Shown here in pieces: positions 9,809 to 17,555 of a stretch of 64,000 bases of DNA; within the stretch, counting starts at the first letter, position 1; each line of letters opens with the position of its first letter. Where the stretch lies: positions 682,001 through 746,000 of the forward strand of contig NZ_JALIGC010000040.1 in NCBI RefSeq assembly GCF_024764775.1. The letters run 5' to 3'. Origin of the DNA: Scandinavium manionii. Its GTDB lineage: Bacteria > Pseudomonadota > Gammaproteobacteria > Enterobacterales > Enterobacteriaceae. The position numbers were made by a program, and so were the translations under genes. The notes below the pieces were generated by a model. It saw only the letters and a program-made list of their open reading frames with translations, had not been told where the DNA came from and did not search any database.

Positions 9809-10027
9809 ATGTCAGATCAACCTTTAACAAAAACTGATTATTTGATGCGACTGCGACGTTGTCAGACGCTTGATACATTGGAACGCGTTATTGAAAAGAA
9901 TAAATATGAACTCTCAGATAATGAACTGGCTGTTTTTTACTCAGCAGCGGATCATCGTCTCGCAGAACTCACAATGAATAAGCTCTATGATAAAATCCCA
10001 TCATCAGTGTGGAAATTTATCCGTTAA
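9809..10027 (+). CDS. hha: Hha, H-NS-associated gene-silencing modulator
   Basis: This is a 72-residue member of the Hha/YmoA family, which binds the N-terminal domain of H-NS or StpA and strengthens silencing of horizontally acquired and virulence genes. It contains MRLRRCQTLDTLERVIEKNK and ends KIPSSVWKFIR, the same length as E. coli Hha. It has a good ribosome-binding site (AGGTGAAG) and follows tomB in one transcript. The window carries several AT-rich accessory segments of the kind this protein typically silences. Confidence 0.97.
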   Translation: MSDQPLTKTDYLMRLRRCQTLDTLERVIEKNKYELSDNELAVFYSAADHRLAELTMNKLYDKIPSSVWKFIR

Positions 10028-10087
10028 TTAACACAGCTAATGCTCCCCTCCCTCTTATTTCTTTACTGACAACAGTACAGATTACAA

Positions 10088-10147
10088 TGTGATAAAAGTC
10101 ACACGTCGAGCCAGGGAACGTTCCCCAATGGTGCGACAGCCTATACT
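10088..10147 (+). promoter_or_regulatory. CRP site and promoter upstream of maa
   Basis: TGTGATAAAAGTCACA at 10088-10103 has both perfect CRP half-sites with the canonical 6-bp spacer. A -10 hexamer TATACT lies at 10142-10147, so the CRP site is centred about 58-62 bp upstream of the probable start, a class I activation position. The -35 region is poor and is covered by the 12-bp palindrome GGGAACGTTCCC (10114-10125). This suggests catabolite-activated expression of maa plus a possible second regulator. Confidence 0.7.
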
Positions 10148-10175
10148 GTGACTCTCTGATTAAAAGGAGAATCAC

Positions 10176-10730
10176 ATGAGTGAAGAAAAATGTAAAATGA
10201 TCGCCGGAGAGCTGTATCGTCCGGGTGATGTCACCCTCCGTGCCGACCGTTTACGCGCCAGAAACTCTCTGCATCAATACAATCACTCCTCGCCTGAGGA
10301 GAAAGCGCTACGTTCCCGTTTGCTCGGTGAACTGCTCGGGCGGGCCGAAGACGCGTATATTGAGCCCACTTTCCGCTGCGACTACGGCTACAACATTTTC
10401 CTCGGCCATAACTTTTACGCTAATTTCGACTGCGTGATGCTGGATGTCTGTCCGATTCGAATTGGCGACAACTGCATGCTCGCCCCCGGCGTACATATTT
10501 ATACCGCCACCCATCCACTGGATGCCGACGAGCGTAACAGCGGGGCGGAATACGGAAAACCGGTAACGATTGGCAACAGCGTCTGGATTGGCGGCCGGGC
10601 TATCATTAATCCGGGGGTCACCATCGGCGATAATGCGGTGATTGCCTCCGGCGCGGTGGTGGTAAAAGATGTCCCGGCCAATGCGGTGGTGGGCGGCAAT
10701 CCGGCGAAGATAATCAAAATGCTCACCTGA
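10176..10730 (+). CDS. maa: Maltose O-acetyltransferase
   Basis: Maa transfers acetyl from acetyl-CoA to the 6-OH of glucose, maltose and related sugars in the cytoplasm. This is thought to detoxify or dispose of non-metabolised sugar. The 184-residue protein has the Maa N-terminal helical cap (MIAGELYR, residues 8-15) and a left-handed beta-helix of hexapeptide repeats (IRIGDNCMLAPGV, VTIGDNAVIASGAVV). The catalytic histidine is in IYTATHPLD. E. coli Maa has 183 residues. The upstream CRP site fits a role in sugar-replete/sugar-poor switching. Confidence 0.94.
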   Translation: MSEEKCKMIAGELYRPGDVTLRADRLRARNSLHQYNHSSPEEKALRSRLLGELLGRAEDAYIEPTFRCDYGYNIFLGHNFYANFDCVMLDVCPIRIGDNCMLAPGVHIYTATHPLDADERNSGAEYGKPVTIGNSVWIGGRAIINPGVTIGDNAVIASGAVVVKDVPANAVVGGNPAKIIKMLT

Positions 10731-10826
10731 CTGTTATGCTTTTCTGTCACTGAACTGTTACTTTTCGCCTGAATTGACGCAACATAAAATAGGGCATCCC
10801 CGATTCAGGCATAACAGAAGGCGCAG

Positions 10827-11297
10827 ATGTCCGAAATCCAACAACTGCTCACCCGCACCATCAACGAGCTGAACAGCACCGAGAAGCGAGACAATCGTCC
10901 GCGCTTCAGCATCAGCTTTATTCGCCGCTTCCCAGGGCTGTTTATCGCCATGTATCTCGGCTTCCTCGCCACCTGGATTGTGATGTACCGTTCCGAAACG
11001 CTGGCGGATTCTCAATGGCTGTTGGTGGTACTGTTCATCGTGATGAATGGATTTTTCTTTTTTGACGTGGCCCCACGCTACCGTTACGAAGATATAGACG
11101 TGCTCGATTTCCGCGTCTGCTACAACGGCGAATGGTACAACACCCGTTTCGTACCCGAAGCGCTGATCGACAGCATTATGCAGTCGCCGCGCGTGGCAGA
11201 ACCGCAGAAAAACCAACTGAAGAAAATGATCGCCACCAAAGGCGAACTGTCGTTCTACGACATCTTTACTCTGACGCGCGCCGAGTCTGCGCAATAA
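10827..11297 (+). CDS. ylaC: YlaC family inner-membrane protein
   Basis: A 156-residue protein equal in length and closely similar to E. coli YlaC, whose function is unknown. It has a basic N-terminal segment, then two adjacent hydrophobic helices (about 35-75), followed by a charged cytoplasmic tail with FFFDVAPRYRYEDIDVLDFRVCYNGEWYNTRFV. Its last 32 bp overlap the 3' end of the convergent MocR regulator gene. Confidence 0.9.
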   Translation: MSEIQQLLTRTINELNSTEKRDNRPRFSISFIRRFPGLFIAMYLGFLATWIVMYRSETLADSQWLLVVLFIVMNGFFFFDVAPRYRYEDIDVLDFRVCYNGEWYNTRFVPEALIDSIMQSPRVAEPQKNQLKKMIATKGELSFYDIFTLTRAESAQ

Positions 11298-12726
11298 GCT
11301 GATTCAGGGTACGGATACCGGCCGTAAACCGCGAAGCGGACGTATTGCCGTACCCCAGCACAAGCCCGGTTTCGCCCTGAGTCGGGTCAAGATAAAAACG
11401 GCTCAGCGCCGCCGGGGCCAGCTGGAACTGGCGCGCTAAATCCACCACCTTTCCGTCATCAATCCCGGCGATTTTCACCGTCAGATGCATTCCCCCTTCC
11501 CCGGCAGAAATCTGGTGTGGAAACGTCAGCTCCTGTTGAATGGCCGCCCGGAGCTGCGCCTGACGCTTACGGTATAAACGACGCATCGACGCCAGGTGCC
11601 GCGCGTAGTGCCCTTCCTCAATGAAATGCGCCAACGTTCGCTGCTCGGCGCGATGCCCACCGCGTAACAACGAATGAATCGCAGGCTGCACCGATTTAGC
11701 CAGCGCTTTGGGCATCACCACAAATCCGATACGCAGCGACGGAAACAGCGTTTTGCTGAAAGTCCCGAGATACACCACCGGTGCATTCGGCACCATCCCG
11801 AGCATCGCCGGAATCGGCTCGCCGCTGTAGCGAAACTCACTGTCGTAATCATCTTCAATAATCCACGCGTCATGCTGACGGGCGAACTCCAGCCACGCCA
11901 GACGTCGCGTGGCGCTCATCAGATTTCCGAGCGGATACTGGTGCGAAGGCGAAGTGAAAATGAATCGCGGCGTGGGCAATGCCACCGAGGTAAAGCACAT
12001 GCCTTCTTCATCCACCGGCAGGCCATGAATCGGCAATCCGGCGGAAATAAACGCGCTGCGTGCGCCAAAATATCCCGGGTCTTCGAACCACACCGGCTGG
12101 CCTCTTTCACTCAGCAGCTGGGTGCACAAATTCAGCCCTTCACGTGCGCCTTCGGTAATCACCACCTGGCTTGCATCGCAATCAATCCCGCGTGACAGCG
12201 CCAGATGCCGGGCAATCGCCATCCGCAGCGACCATTCGCCAGCGGAATCACCGTAGCCCAACAGCGTACTGCCTTCATCACGCCATACGCGATCGAGCAG
12301 ACGGCGCCAAAGCGGCAACGGGAAATAGTTCACCGCAGGCGTGCCCGGTGTAAACGCCAGCACCGGCGAATCCCGACGCGTACCTGCGGGCAGCTGTGCC
12401 AGATGCGGTGGCAGGCGGATTACCAAGGGCGGGGTCGTTTCATTCGTCGGGGAATGTGGCAGCGTCGCCACCTGAGAGCCTTGTCGATCACGCAGCAAAT
12501 AGCCTTCCGTCGCCAGCTGATCCAGCGCGGCATTAATGGTATTACGTGAAAGTTGCAGCTGCTGGGCAATGGCGCGCGAGCCGGGCAAACGGCTCTGCGG
12601 CTGCAGCTGCCCGTTCAGAATAGCGTTGCGCAGCGCATGGTAAATCGTCCGCTGCAGCGTTTCACCGTCGCGCAACTGCACGGCCTTCGTCAGCAGCCCA
12701 TAAAACGCATCATCAGGAATATTCAT
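11266..12726 (-). CDS. MocR-family regulator (GntR domain fused to aminotransferase fold)
   Basis: A 486-residue transcription factor of the MocR/PdxR/GabR type. The N-terminal GntR winged helix contains LQRTIYHALRNAILNGQL and SRNTINAALDQLATEGYLL. It is linked to a fold-type I aminotransferase domain that binds pyridoxal phosphate as effector, with the Schiff-base lysine in YLGTFSKTLFPSLRIGFV. The start at 12726 is chosen because GAGGAGA sits 4 bp upstream; a longer frame has no such site. It is divergent from a GNAT acetyltransferase gene, its probable target. I cannot tell whether it is PdxR or another subgroup. Confidence 0.88.
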   Translation of the reverse strand: MNIPDDAFYGLLTKAVQLRDGETLQRTIYHALRNAILNGQLQPQSRLPGSRAIAQQLQLSRNTINAALDQLATEGYLLRDRQGSQVATLPHSPTNETTPPLVIRLPPHLAQLPAGTRRDSPVLAFTPGTPAVNYFPLPLWRRLLDRVWRDEGSTLLGYGDSAGEWSLRMAIARHLALSRGIDCDASQVVITEGAREGLNLCTQLLSERGQPVWFEDPGYFGARSAFISAGLPIHGLPVDEEGMCFTSVALPTPRFIFTSPSHQYPLGNLMSATRRLAWLEFARQHDAWIIEDDYDSEFRYSGEPIPAMLGMVPNAPVVYLGTFSKTLFPSLRIGFVVMPKALAKSVQPAIHSLLRGGHRAEQRTLAHFIEEGHYARHLASMRRLYRKRQAQLRAAIQQELTFPHQISAGEGGMHLTVKIAGIDDGKVVDLARQFQLAPAALSRFYLDPTQGETGLVLGYGNTSASRFTAGIRTLNQLIAQTRRASE

Positions 12727-12739
12727 CGGATCTCCTCGT

Positions 12740-12786
12740 GGTACCACCAGAAGATACGCCAGTGGCTCTTTCCAGGGAACCATCAG
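12740..12786. promoter_or_regulatory. Candidate operator repeats for the MocR regulator
   Basis: Two direct repeats lie between the divergent mocR-like gene and the acetyltransferase: GGTACCACCAG (12740-12750) and GGAACCATCAG (12776-12786). They match at 9 of 11 bases and start 36 bp apart. MocR regulators such as GabR typically bind paired direct repeats in divergent promoters, so these are plausible operators. No binding data exist here. Confidence 0.45.
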
Positions 12787-12825
12787 CACCCTATTCTGCG
12801 TAAACGCGTCCAAAAAGGAGTCAGT

Positions 12826-13536
12826 ATGAGTCAGAATAATGAGTTTGGTCAGCCGGTTGGGGAAGCTCTCCCGGACTGGCAGCCGCGCCCGCATCCGGGT
12901 CGTGAAACCCTGGAAGGCCGTCTGTGCCGACTAGAACCTTTACGGACTGAACATGCCGACGCGCTGTTTGCCGCCTATCAGCTGGCGGAAGACACCCGCG
13001 CCTGGACATGGCTGCTGCGCGAGCCGGACACCGATGTGGAAAGCTACCGCGCGTGGGTGCACAGTGTGGTGACCTTACAGGACCCGATTCATTTCGCGGT
13101 CATCGATAAACAGAGCGGGCAGCCGGTTGGCACGCTGGCGTTGATGCGCATCGACAGTAAAAATGGCGTCGTTGAAGTGGGCCATGTGCATTTTTCACCG
13201 CTGCTGAGCCGCACGCCGATGTCCACCGAAGCGCAATGGCTGCTGATGCGTTACGCGTTCGACACTCTCGGCTATCGCCGATATGAGTGGAAATGTAACA
13301 GTCTGAATGAGCCGTCCCGCCGCGCCGCGCTGCGCATGGGCTTTCAGTATGAAGGGCAATTTCGTCAGGCGCTGGTTATCAAAGGGCATAATCGTGACAC
13401 AGACTGGTTTTCGATTATCGACCAGGAGTGGCCAGAGGTAGATGGCGCGATGCAGAAATGGCTTGCCGCCGATAATTTTAGCGCCGACGGCAAGCAGAGG
13501 ACTTCCCTGGAAAGTTGGCGACAACCAAAACGTTAA
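12826..13536 (+). CDS. GNAT-family N-acetyltransferase (RimL-like)
   Basis: The 236-residue product has the RimJ/RimL-type GNAT layout: an N-terminal strand with GRLCRLEPLRTEHADALF, a central FAVIDKQSGQPVGTLALMRID strand, and the acetyl-CoA region with YRRYEWKCNSLNEPSRRAALRMGFQYEG. These proteins acetylate amino groups of proteins or small molecules; the substrate is not predictable. The start at 12826 is preceded by AAGGAG. It is divergent from the MocR regulator, which probably controls it. Its stop overlaps the stop of rpmJ2 on the other strand by 4 bp. Confidence 0.88.
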   Translation: MSQNNEFGQPVGEALPDWQPRPHPGRETLEGRLCRLEPLRTEHADALFAAYQLAEDTRAWTWLLREPDTDVESYRAWVHSVVTLQDPIHFAVIDKQSGQPVGTLALMRIDSKNGVVEVGHVHFSPLLSRTPMSTEAQWLLMRYAFDTLGYRRYEWKCNSLNEPSRRAALRMGFQYEGQFRQALVIKGHNRDTDWFSIIDQEWPEVDGAMQKWLAADNFSADGKQRTSLESWRQPKR

Positions 13537-13673
13537 CGTCTTTTCTTGCGCCCCTGCACAGCTTTAAAGCGGGGGTTTGTTTTGCAAATGACGTACAATC
13601 GCCCTTTGCGTCTTACAATCTGACAATCCGGGTGGCGCTGTTTCGCGCTTTTAAGTGAATTCAGAACCTGCAT
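13533..13673 (-). CDS. rpmJ2: Alternative zinc-free ribosomal protein bL36 (RpmJ2/YkgO)
   Basis: A 46-residue gene read on the minus strand. The protein starts MQVLNSLKSAKQRHPDC, contains RRKGRLYVICKTNPRFKAVQ and ends GRKKRR. It is the C-minus paralogue of L36 that replaces the zinc-containing form when zinc is scarce. It follows rpmE2 with a 2-bp gap and surely shares its Zur-controlled transcript. The gene is short and easily missed, but its sequence closely matches E. coli YkgO. Confidence 0.93.
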   Translation of the reverse strand: MQVLNSLKSAKQRHPDCQIVRRKGRLYVICKTNPRFKAVQGRKKRR

Positions 13674-13675
13674 GT

Positions 13676-13936
13676 TTAGCCTCGTTTCGCATCAAGAAAG
13701 CCGCCAAAACGCTGACGGAAACGCGCCATGCTGCCTTCATTCGAGAAGGTTTTTTGCTTCCCGGTATAGAACGGATGCGACTTAGACGACACTTCAAGGG
13801 TGATGTACGGGAAAGTTTCCCCGTCCAGTTCGATTTCCCTGTCGGTTTTAATGGTCGACCCGACTTTGAAGTATTCGTTGGCGCTGGTGTCGTGGAACAC
13901 CACGGTACGGTAGTGTGGATGGATATCGGTTCTCAT
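13676..13936 (-). CDS. rpmE2: Alternative zinc-free ribosomal protein bL31 (RpmE2/YkgM)
   Basis: An 86-residue type B L31 protein that lacks the zinc-binding cysteines and substitutes for RpmE under zinc starvation, freeing zinc from ribosomes. It starts MRTDIHPHYRTVVFHDTSA and contains SKSHPFYTGKQKTF. The ATG at 13936 has a GAGG ribosome-binding site 6-9 bases upstream; the frame continues four codons further but those would disrupt the site. It forms an operon with rpmJ2 and is preceded by a near-perfect Zur box. Confidence 0.95.
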   Translation of the reverse strand: MRTDIHPHYRTVVFHDTSANEYFKVGSTIKTDREIELDGETFPYITLEVSSKSHPFYTGKQKTFSNEGSMARFRQRFGGFLDAKRG

Positions 13937-13949
13937 AATCAACCTCAAT

Positions 13950-13964
13950 TGTTATAGTATAACA
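13950..13964. promoter_or_regulatory. Zur box upstream of rpmE2-rpmJ2
   Basis: TGTTATAGTATAACA is a perfect 7-1-7 palindrome matching the core of the enterobacterial Zur operator. It ends 14 bp upstream of the rpmE2 start codon, so zinc-loaded Zur would block the promoter and zinc depletion would release it. Confidence 0.9.
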
Positions 13965-14018
13965 TAACAACAAAATACACCCACCCTCTCCCCAGATCAA
14001 CCCTTCCTATCGCAAGGT

Positions 14019-14576
14019 TTACTCTTCCAGCGCATGAGTCAGCCAGGCAATCAGGGCCGTATTATCCACCGGCTTCCCCTGATCCACGGTATACACGGGC
14101 CCTAACGACATAGGTTGCGCGCAATCTGCCAGGCGCAATAACTCGGGAAGGTACTCTTCACCGGGATGGCCGTTACGCCTGACTCCCAGTCTCTGTGCAT
14201 AGCGTGCCGCCGCCAAATTTCCGGGGATACTATTCCACACCTCCAGAACCCGGGTAATGCCTGCTTTTTCGAGATAACGGATCAACGATTCCTTCGGCTG
14301 GAAGCCAAACCATGCATCAATCAGAAAGACACACTGCTGCGGGCTGGCAGCGACTATCGACCAGATCACCTCATACGCGGCGCAGCCCAAACGGCGATTG
14401 AATGGCCTGTCGATATTGTCAAATTGCGCCATAAACGGCTCTTTAATACCGTCGATGGTCAGCACTGGCAGAGCAAAATGTTCTGACAACAGTTGTGCGA
14501 TGGTGCTCTTCCCTGATGCGGGAACGCCGTTCACAAGTACCACCGTTTTGCCCTGTGTTCGCGTTGTCTGACTCAT
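14019..14576 (-). CDS. P-loop kinase/AAA-type ATPase in the PTS operon
   Basis: A 185-residue P-loop protein with Walker A GVPASGKST at residues 17-25 and a probable catalytic aspartate in LTIDGIKEPF. An arginine-rich lid region RYAQRLGVRRNGHPGEEYL lies near 125-145. The layout is that of small kinases related to gluconate kinase, chloramphenicol phosphotransferase and zeta-type kinases; the substrate is unknown. Its start overlaps the IIA stop by 4 bp (ATGA), so it is translationally coupled and is the last gene of the seven-gene sugar operon. It might phosphorylate an aldolase product or regulate the pathway; both are guesses. Confidence 0.75.
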   Translation of the reverse strand: MSQTTRTQGKTVVLVNGVPASGKSTIAQLLSEHFALPVLTIDGIKEPFMAQFDNIDRPFNRRLGCAAYEVIWSIVAASPQQCVFLIDAWFGFQPKESLIRYLEKAGITRVLEVWNSIPGNLAAARYAQRLGVRRNGHPGEEYLPELLRLADCAQPMSLGPVYTVDQGKPVDNTALIAWLTHALEE

Positions 14577-15010
14577 AATATTGCAATCACCTCTTCTTTC
14601 GCTTTTGCCTTGCGCAGTTTTGCCATAACGTCGTCGTCACCAAGCCAATTCACAATGGCGCGAATACCCTCTTCGATATGTGCATTGCTGTCTTTGGCTG
14701 CAAACATGATAACGATATCGGCCTTGTCGCTGTCGGCAAAACCTATCGGCTCATCCAGCAGTAGCAGGCTGAAGCTGTTTTTCAGCACCCCGCACTCCGG
14801 CCTGGCATGGGGCATAGCGATGCCTTCCTCAAACACGTAATAGGCACCGTGCTCCAGCGTGTTAGCGATTACCGCCTGGTGATAGGACGGCAAAATATAG
14901 CCGTTCTCAACCAGCGGCCGGGCGGCCATTTCAATGACCTTTTGCCAGTCTTTTTCACGTACGCCGACCTGGATTGCCTGCGCCTCGATCAATAACTCCT
15001 TAATCGCCAT
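14573..15010 (-). CDS. PTS IIA component, ascorbate/mannitol-fructose type
   Basis: A 145-residue EIIA of the Mtl/Fru (PTS_EIIA type 2) fold, most like UlaC of the L-ascorbate system. The phosphorylated histidine is His68 in GIAMPHARPECG. It would accept phosphate from HPr and pass it to the IIB encoded in the same operon. It is separated by 9 bp from the upstream 89-residue gene and overlaps the downstream kinase gene by 4 bp. The substrate cannot be deduced from this subunit alone. Confidence 0.9.
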   Translation of the reverse strand: MAIKELLIEAQAIQVGVREKDWQKVIEMAARPLVENGYILPSYHQAVIANTLEHGAYYVFEEGIAMPHARPECGVLKNSFSLLLLDEPIGFADSDKADIVIMFAAKDSNAHIEEGIRAIVNWLGDDDVMAKLRKAKAKEEVIAIL

Positions 15011-15019
15011 AGTGGCTCC

Positions 15020-15289
15020 TTAAATAGTTCTGCGGATGATATTGCGCAGCTCGTCTATTTTGACAAATAAAGGATCGATATACTGACGGTGTGTTTTACT
15101 CTTCGCAAAGACCTGTAACGCCTGGTTATAACGCAGCATTAATGTTTTTTGCGCTTCGCTATTCAGGGGATCTGCCGATAATGTATTTTCCAGAGCCGTT
15201 AATTCAGCCGCAAGCTCTCCCGCCTGAATATCATATTTTTCCGTATCTGTATTATACGGCTTAAACACTCTTTTTAGTGATTCAAACAT
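15020..15289 (-). CDS. Unknown 89-residue protein in the PTS operon
   Basis: I do not recognise this protein. It starts MFESLKRVFKPYNTDTEKYD and ends DELRNIIRRTI. It has no signal peptide, membrane helix, cysteine or metal motif. It looks almost wholly helical, with Leu/Ala-rich amphipathic segments (AGELAAELTALENTLSA, LMLRYNQALQVFAKSK), as expected for a small helical-bundle adaptor. A ribosome-binding site (GGGAGAT) precedes the ATG, and the gene sits tightly between the aldolase and IIA genes, which supports it being real and co-expressed. Confidence 0.7.
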   Translation of the reverse strand: MFESLKRVFKPYNTDTEKYDIQAGELAAELTALENTLSADPLNSEAQKTLMLRYNQALQVFAKSKTHRQYIDPLFVKIDELRNIIRRTI

Positions 15290-15358
15290 AGCTATCTCCC
15301 GCCCTGATGATTGTCGGGCAACCAGGGTTACAGTGAAGAGTAAAGATTAACGCATCCG

Positions 15359-16201
15359 TTATTTAAACAATGCGATCTTTTCGATTAATACCGCAGCCAC
15401 CGCATCGTTAGCCGGAATTAAAAATTTTCGCACGCTGTCATTAACTTTGCCTTTGCCAAACGTCTCCTGGCAATGACCGACCCACTGAACGTTCATCTCT
15501 GTACCGACGTTCACTTTGTCGATTCCCCCCGCCACGGCACGGCGCATATCCTCATCGCTGACGCCCGTCCCACCGTGCAGTACCAGAGGCGTTCTGGTGA
15601 CTTCGCTGATGTCCGCCAGGCGCTGATGCTGGATTTTGGCTTTGCCGGTATACAGGCCATGTACGGTGCCCACGGAGACCGCCAGCATATCGACCTGCGT
15701 TTCAGCAACAAAGTGCCGGGCATCTTCCGTAGTGGTAAAACAAATATCTTCCGCCGCCACCGCTTTACCGTCTTCCGAACCGCCGATTGCGCCTAACTCT
15801 GCTTCAACAGATACATTTCGCAGACGGGCAATTGCGATAACTTTTCGCGTATTGGCGATATTCTCTGCCATTTCCAGATGCGAGCCGTCATACATGACTG
15901 AACTGAACCCGGCATCAATTGCCGTGTTAATGGATTCAATATCCGAACAGTGATCAAGATGCAGGCAGGTCGGGATATTCTGGCTTTCAGCTAAAGAACA
16001 AACCGAATCAACCAGTAAGCGATAACCTAAATATTCCGCGGTGCCCGTTGAGATCTGAATCATTAGCGGGCTGTTCGTTACTTTGGCGGCTTTAAAATAA
16101 GCGGGCAACATTTCCAGACAATGTAAATTAAAGGAACCCACTGCTTTAAAACCGCGTTCTTTTGCTACCTGTAATAAATCTGGGAAGTTATACAGACTCA
16201 T
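15359..16201 (-). CDS. Class II ketose-bisphosphate aldolase (GatY/KbaY-like)
   Basis: A zinc-dependent class IIB aldolase of 280 residues that should split a ketose 1,6-bisphosphate into DHAP and an aldehyde phosphate. The catalytic HLDH motif gives Asp83 and zinc ligand His84. Further zinc ligands are His181 in SVGTVHGLY and His209 in LVLHGGTG. This class includes tagatose-, fructose- and other ketose-bisphosphate aldolases, so the substrate is open. The start at 16201 removes a 12-residue extension lying within the overlapping IIC gene; it still overlaps the IIC stop by 14 bp, indicating coupling. Confidence 0.9.
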   Translation of the reverse strand: MSLYNFPDLLQVAKERGFKAVGSFNLHCLEMLPAYFKAAKVTNSPLMIQISTGTAEYLGYRLLVDSVCSLAESQNIPTCLHLDHCSDIESINTAIDAGFSSVMYDGSHLEMAENIANTRKVIAIARLRNVSVEAELGAIGGSEDGKAVAAEDICFTTTEDARHFVAETQVDMLAVSVGTVHGLYTGKAKIQHQRLADISEVTRTPLVLHGGTGVSDEDMRRAVAGGIDKVNVGTEMNVQWVGHCQETFGKGKVNDSVRKFLIPANDAVAAVLIEKIALFK

Positions 16202-17555
16202 GCACTTTTTCCTCTTGAGGTTTGGTTGATTTACCATTCACGAACCAGGCGATGAGCGCCACGAACAGGATAAATACGCCAACAAACGTCCAGTTATTCT
16301 GGAAGACATGCCCCAGAATCAGGCCGCTGCTGATCACGTCGGAGTCGCTGAAGGTCACGCCGGTAAAGCCGTAGCTTTCCAGCATCGGTACCAGGATTGC
16401 CGGCAGGAAGGTAATGAACAGGCCGTGTACCACGCCGCCGATCACTGCCCCTCGCCTGCCCCCCATCGCGTTACCGAAAATGCCTGCGGTACCGCCGGCA
16501 AAGAAGTTGGTCAGCAGACCGGGGAGGATCATCGCCAGACCAAACATCGGGAAGACAATCATGCCAATGATTGAACCCGCTGTGGTGGCCAGGAAACCGA
16601 CGATGACGGCGTTAGGGGCATACGGGAACAGAACCGGGCAATCCAGCGCGGGTTTAGCGTCGGGCACAATGCGCATCGCAATGCCGCGAAATGCGGGAAC
16701 CAGTTCGTTAAGCAGTAGACGCACGCCGCTGTAAAGCACGAACACCCCGGCAACAAACTGAATCGATTGCATAAATGCGAACATCAGGTAGTTCACGCCG
16801 TTAGAATACTGGCTGATGTACTCCGGGCCAGCCGCCAGAGCCGGGATGAGATACATCGGGATCATCACCACGGCCATAGAGAGGTAGGTATCCTGCAGGA
16901 ATTTGAAATTATCCGGCAGCACCAGGTCTTCAGTGGATTTCGATCCTTTGCCCACCACCTTCGCCACCGCCGCCTGCACCAGATAGCCAATAGTGCAGAA
17001 GTGGCCCAGGGCAACATCATCAGAACCCGTGATACGGCGAACCACTGGCTGAGCCAGCGCGGGCATCAACACTGCCATAATCCCGCCGAAAATCCCGCCG
17101 GTCAGAATCAACGGTGCCCCTGTCAGCCCCGATTTGTAGCCGATAACCGCACCGATGGTTGCCATCCACAGCAGTGCCTGCCCGGTAAGGAAGATATATT
17201 TAAACGGCGTAATGCGGGCAATGATGATGTTGACGATGAAAATGACCATCAGCGTGAGTGCCACTTCGGAACCGAGCTCGCGGTTTGCCAGCCCCGCAAT
17301 CGCCGCCACGTCGGTGATGTAGCCCTTCATGCCAAAGCCGTGGGTGAAAATATCGTTCAGGAAGGTCAGGGTATCGACAATAATATTGATGCCCGCCATC
17401 ATGATTAAAAAGCCGAGCAGCGTTTTAAACGTGCCTTCCGCTACTTTGCCCTTCGATTTCTTCTGCAATAAAAGACCGAGCATGGCGATAAAGGCAATCA
17501 GAATCGATGCCTGCCCCAGCAGGTCCTTAACAATAAAGTTAATAATGCTATTCAT
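16188..17555 (-). CDS. PTS IIC permease, ascorbate (UlaA/SgaT) type
   Basis: A 455-residue inner-membrane transporter with about ten or more hydrophobic segments. The family features ILPGLLTNFFAGGTAGIFGNAMGG and GVRLLLNELVPAFRGIAMRIVPDAKPALDCP resemble the UlaA/SgaT IIC family rather than GatC, although both occur with class II aldolases. It would move and phosphorylate a sugar using the operon IIB and IIA. The substrate is unlikely to be ascorbate, since no Ula pathway enzymes (lactonase, decarboxylase) are present. Its start overlaps the IIB stop by 8 bp. Confidence 0.88.
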   Translation of the reverse strand: MNSIINFIVKDLLGQASILIAFIAMLGLLLQKKSKGKVAEGTFKTLLGFLIMMAGINIIVDTLTFLNDIFTHGFGMKGYITDVAAIAGLANRELGSEVALTLMVIFIVNIIIARITPFKYIFLTGQALLWMATIGAVIGYKSGLTGAPLILTGGIFGGIMAVLMPALAQPVVRRITGSDDVALGHFCTIGYLVQAAVAKVVGKGSKSTEDLVLPDNFKFLQDTYLSMAVVMIPMYLIPALAAGPEYISQYSNGVNYLMFAFMQSIQFVAGVFVLYSGVRLLLNELVPAFRGIAMRIVPDAKPALDCPVLFPYAPNAVIVGFLATTAGSIIGMIVFPMFGLAMILPGLLTNFFAGGTAGIFGNAMGGRRGAVIGGVVHGLFITFLPAILVPMLESYGFTGVTFSDSDVISSGLILGHVFQNNWTFVGVFILFVALIAWFVNGKSTKPQEEKVHESV

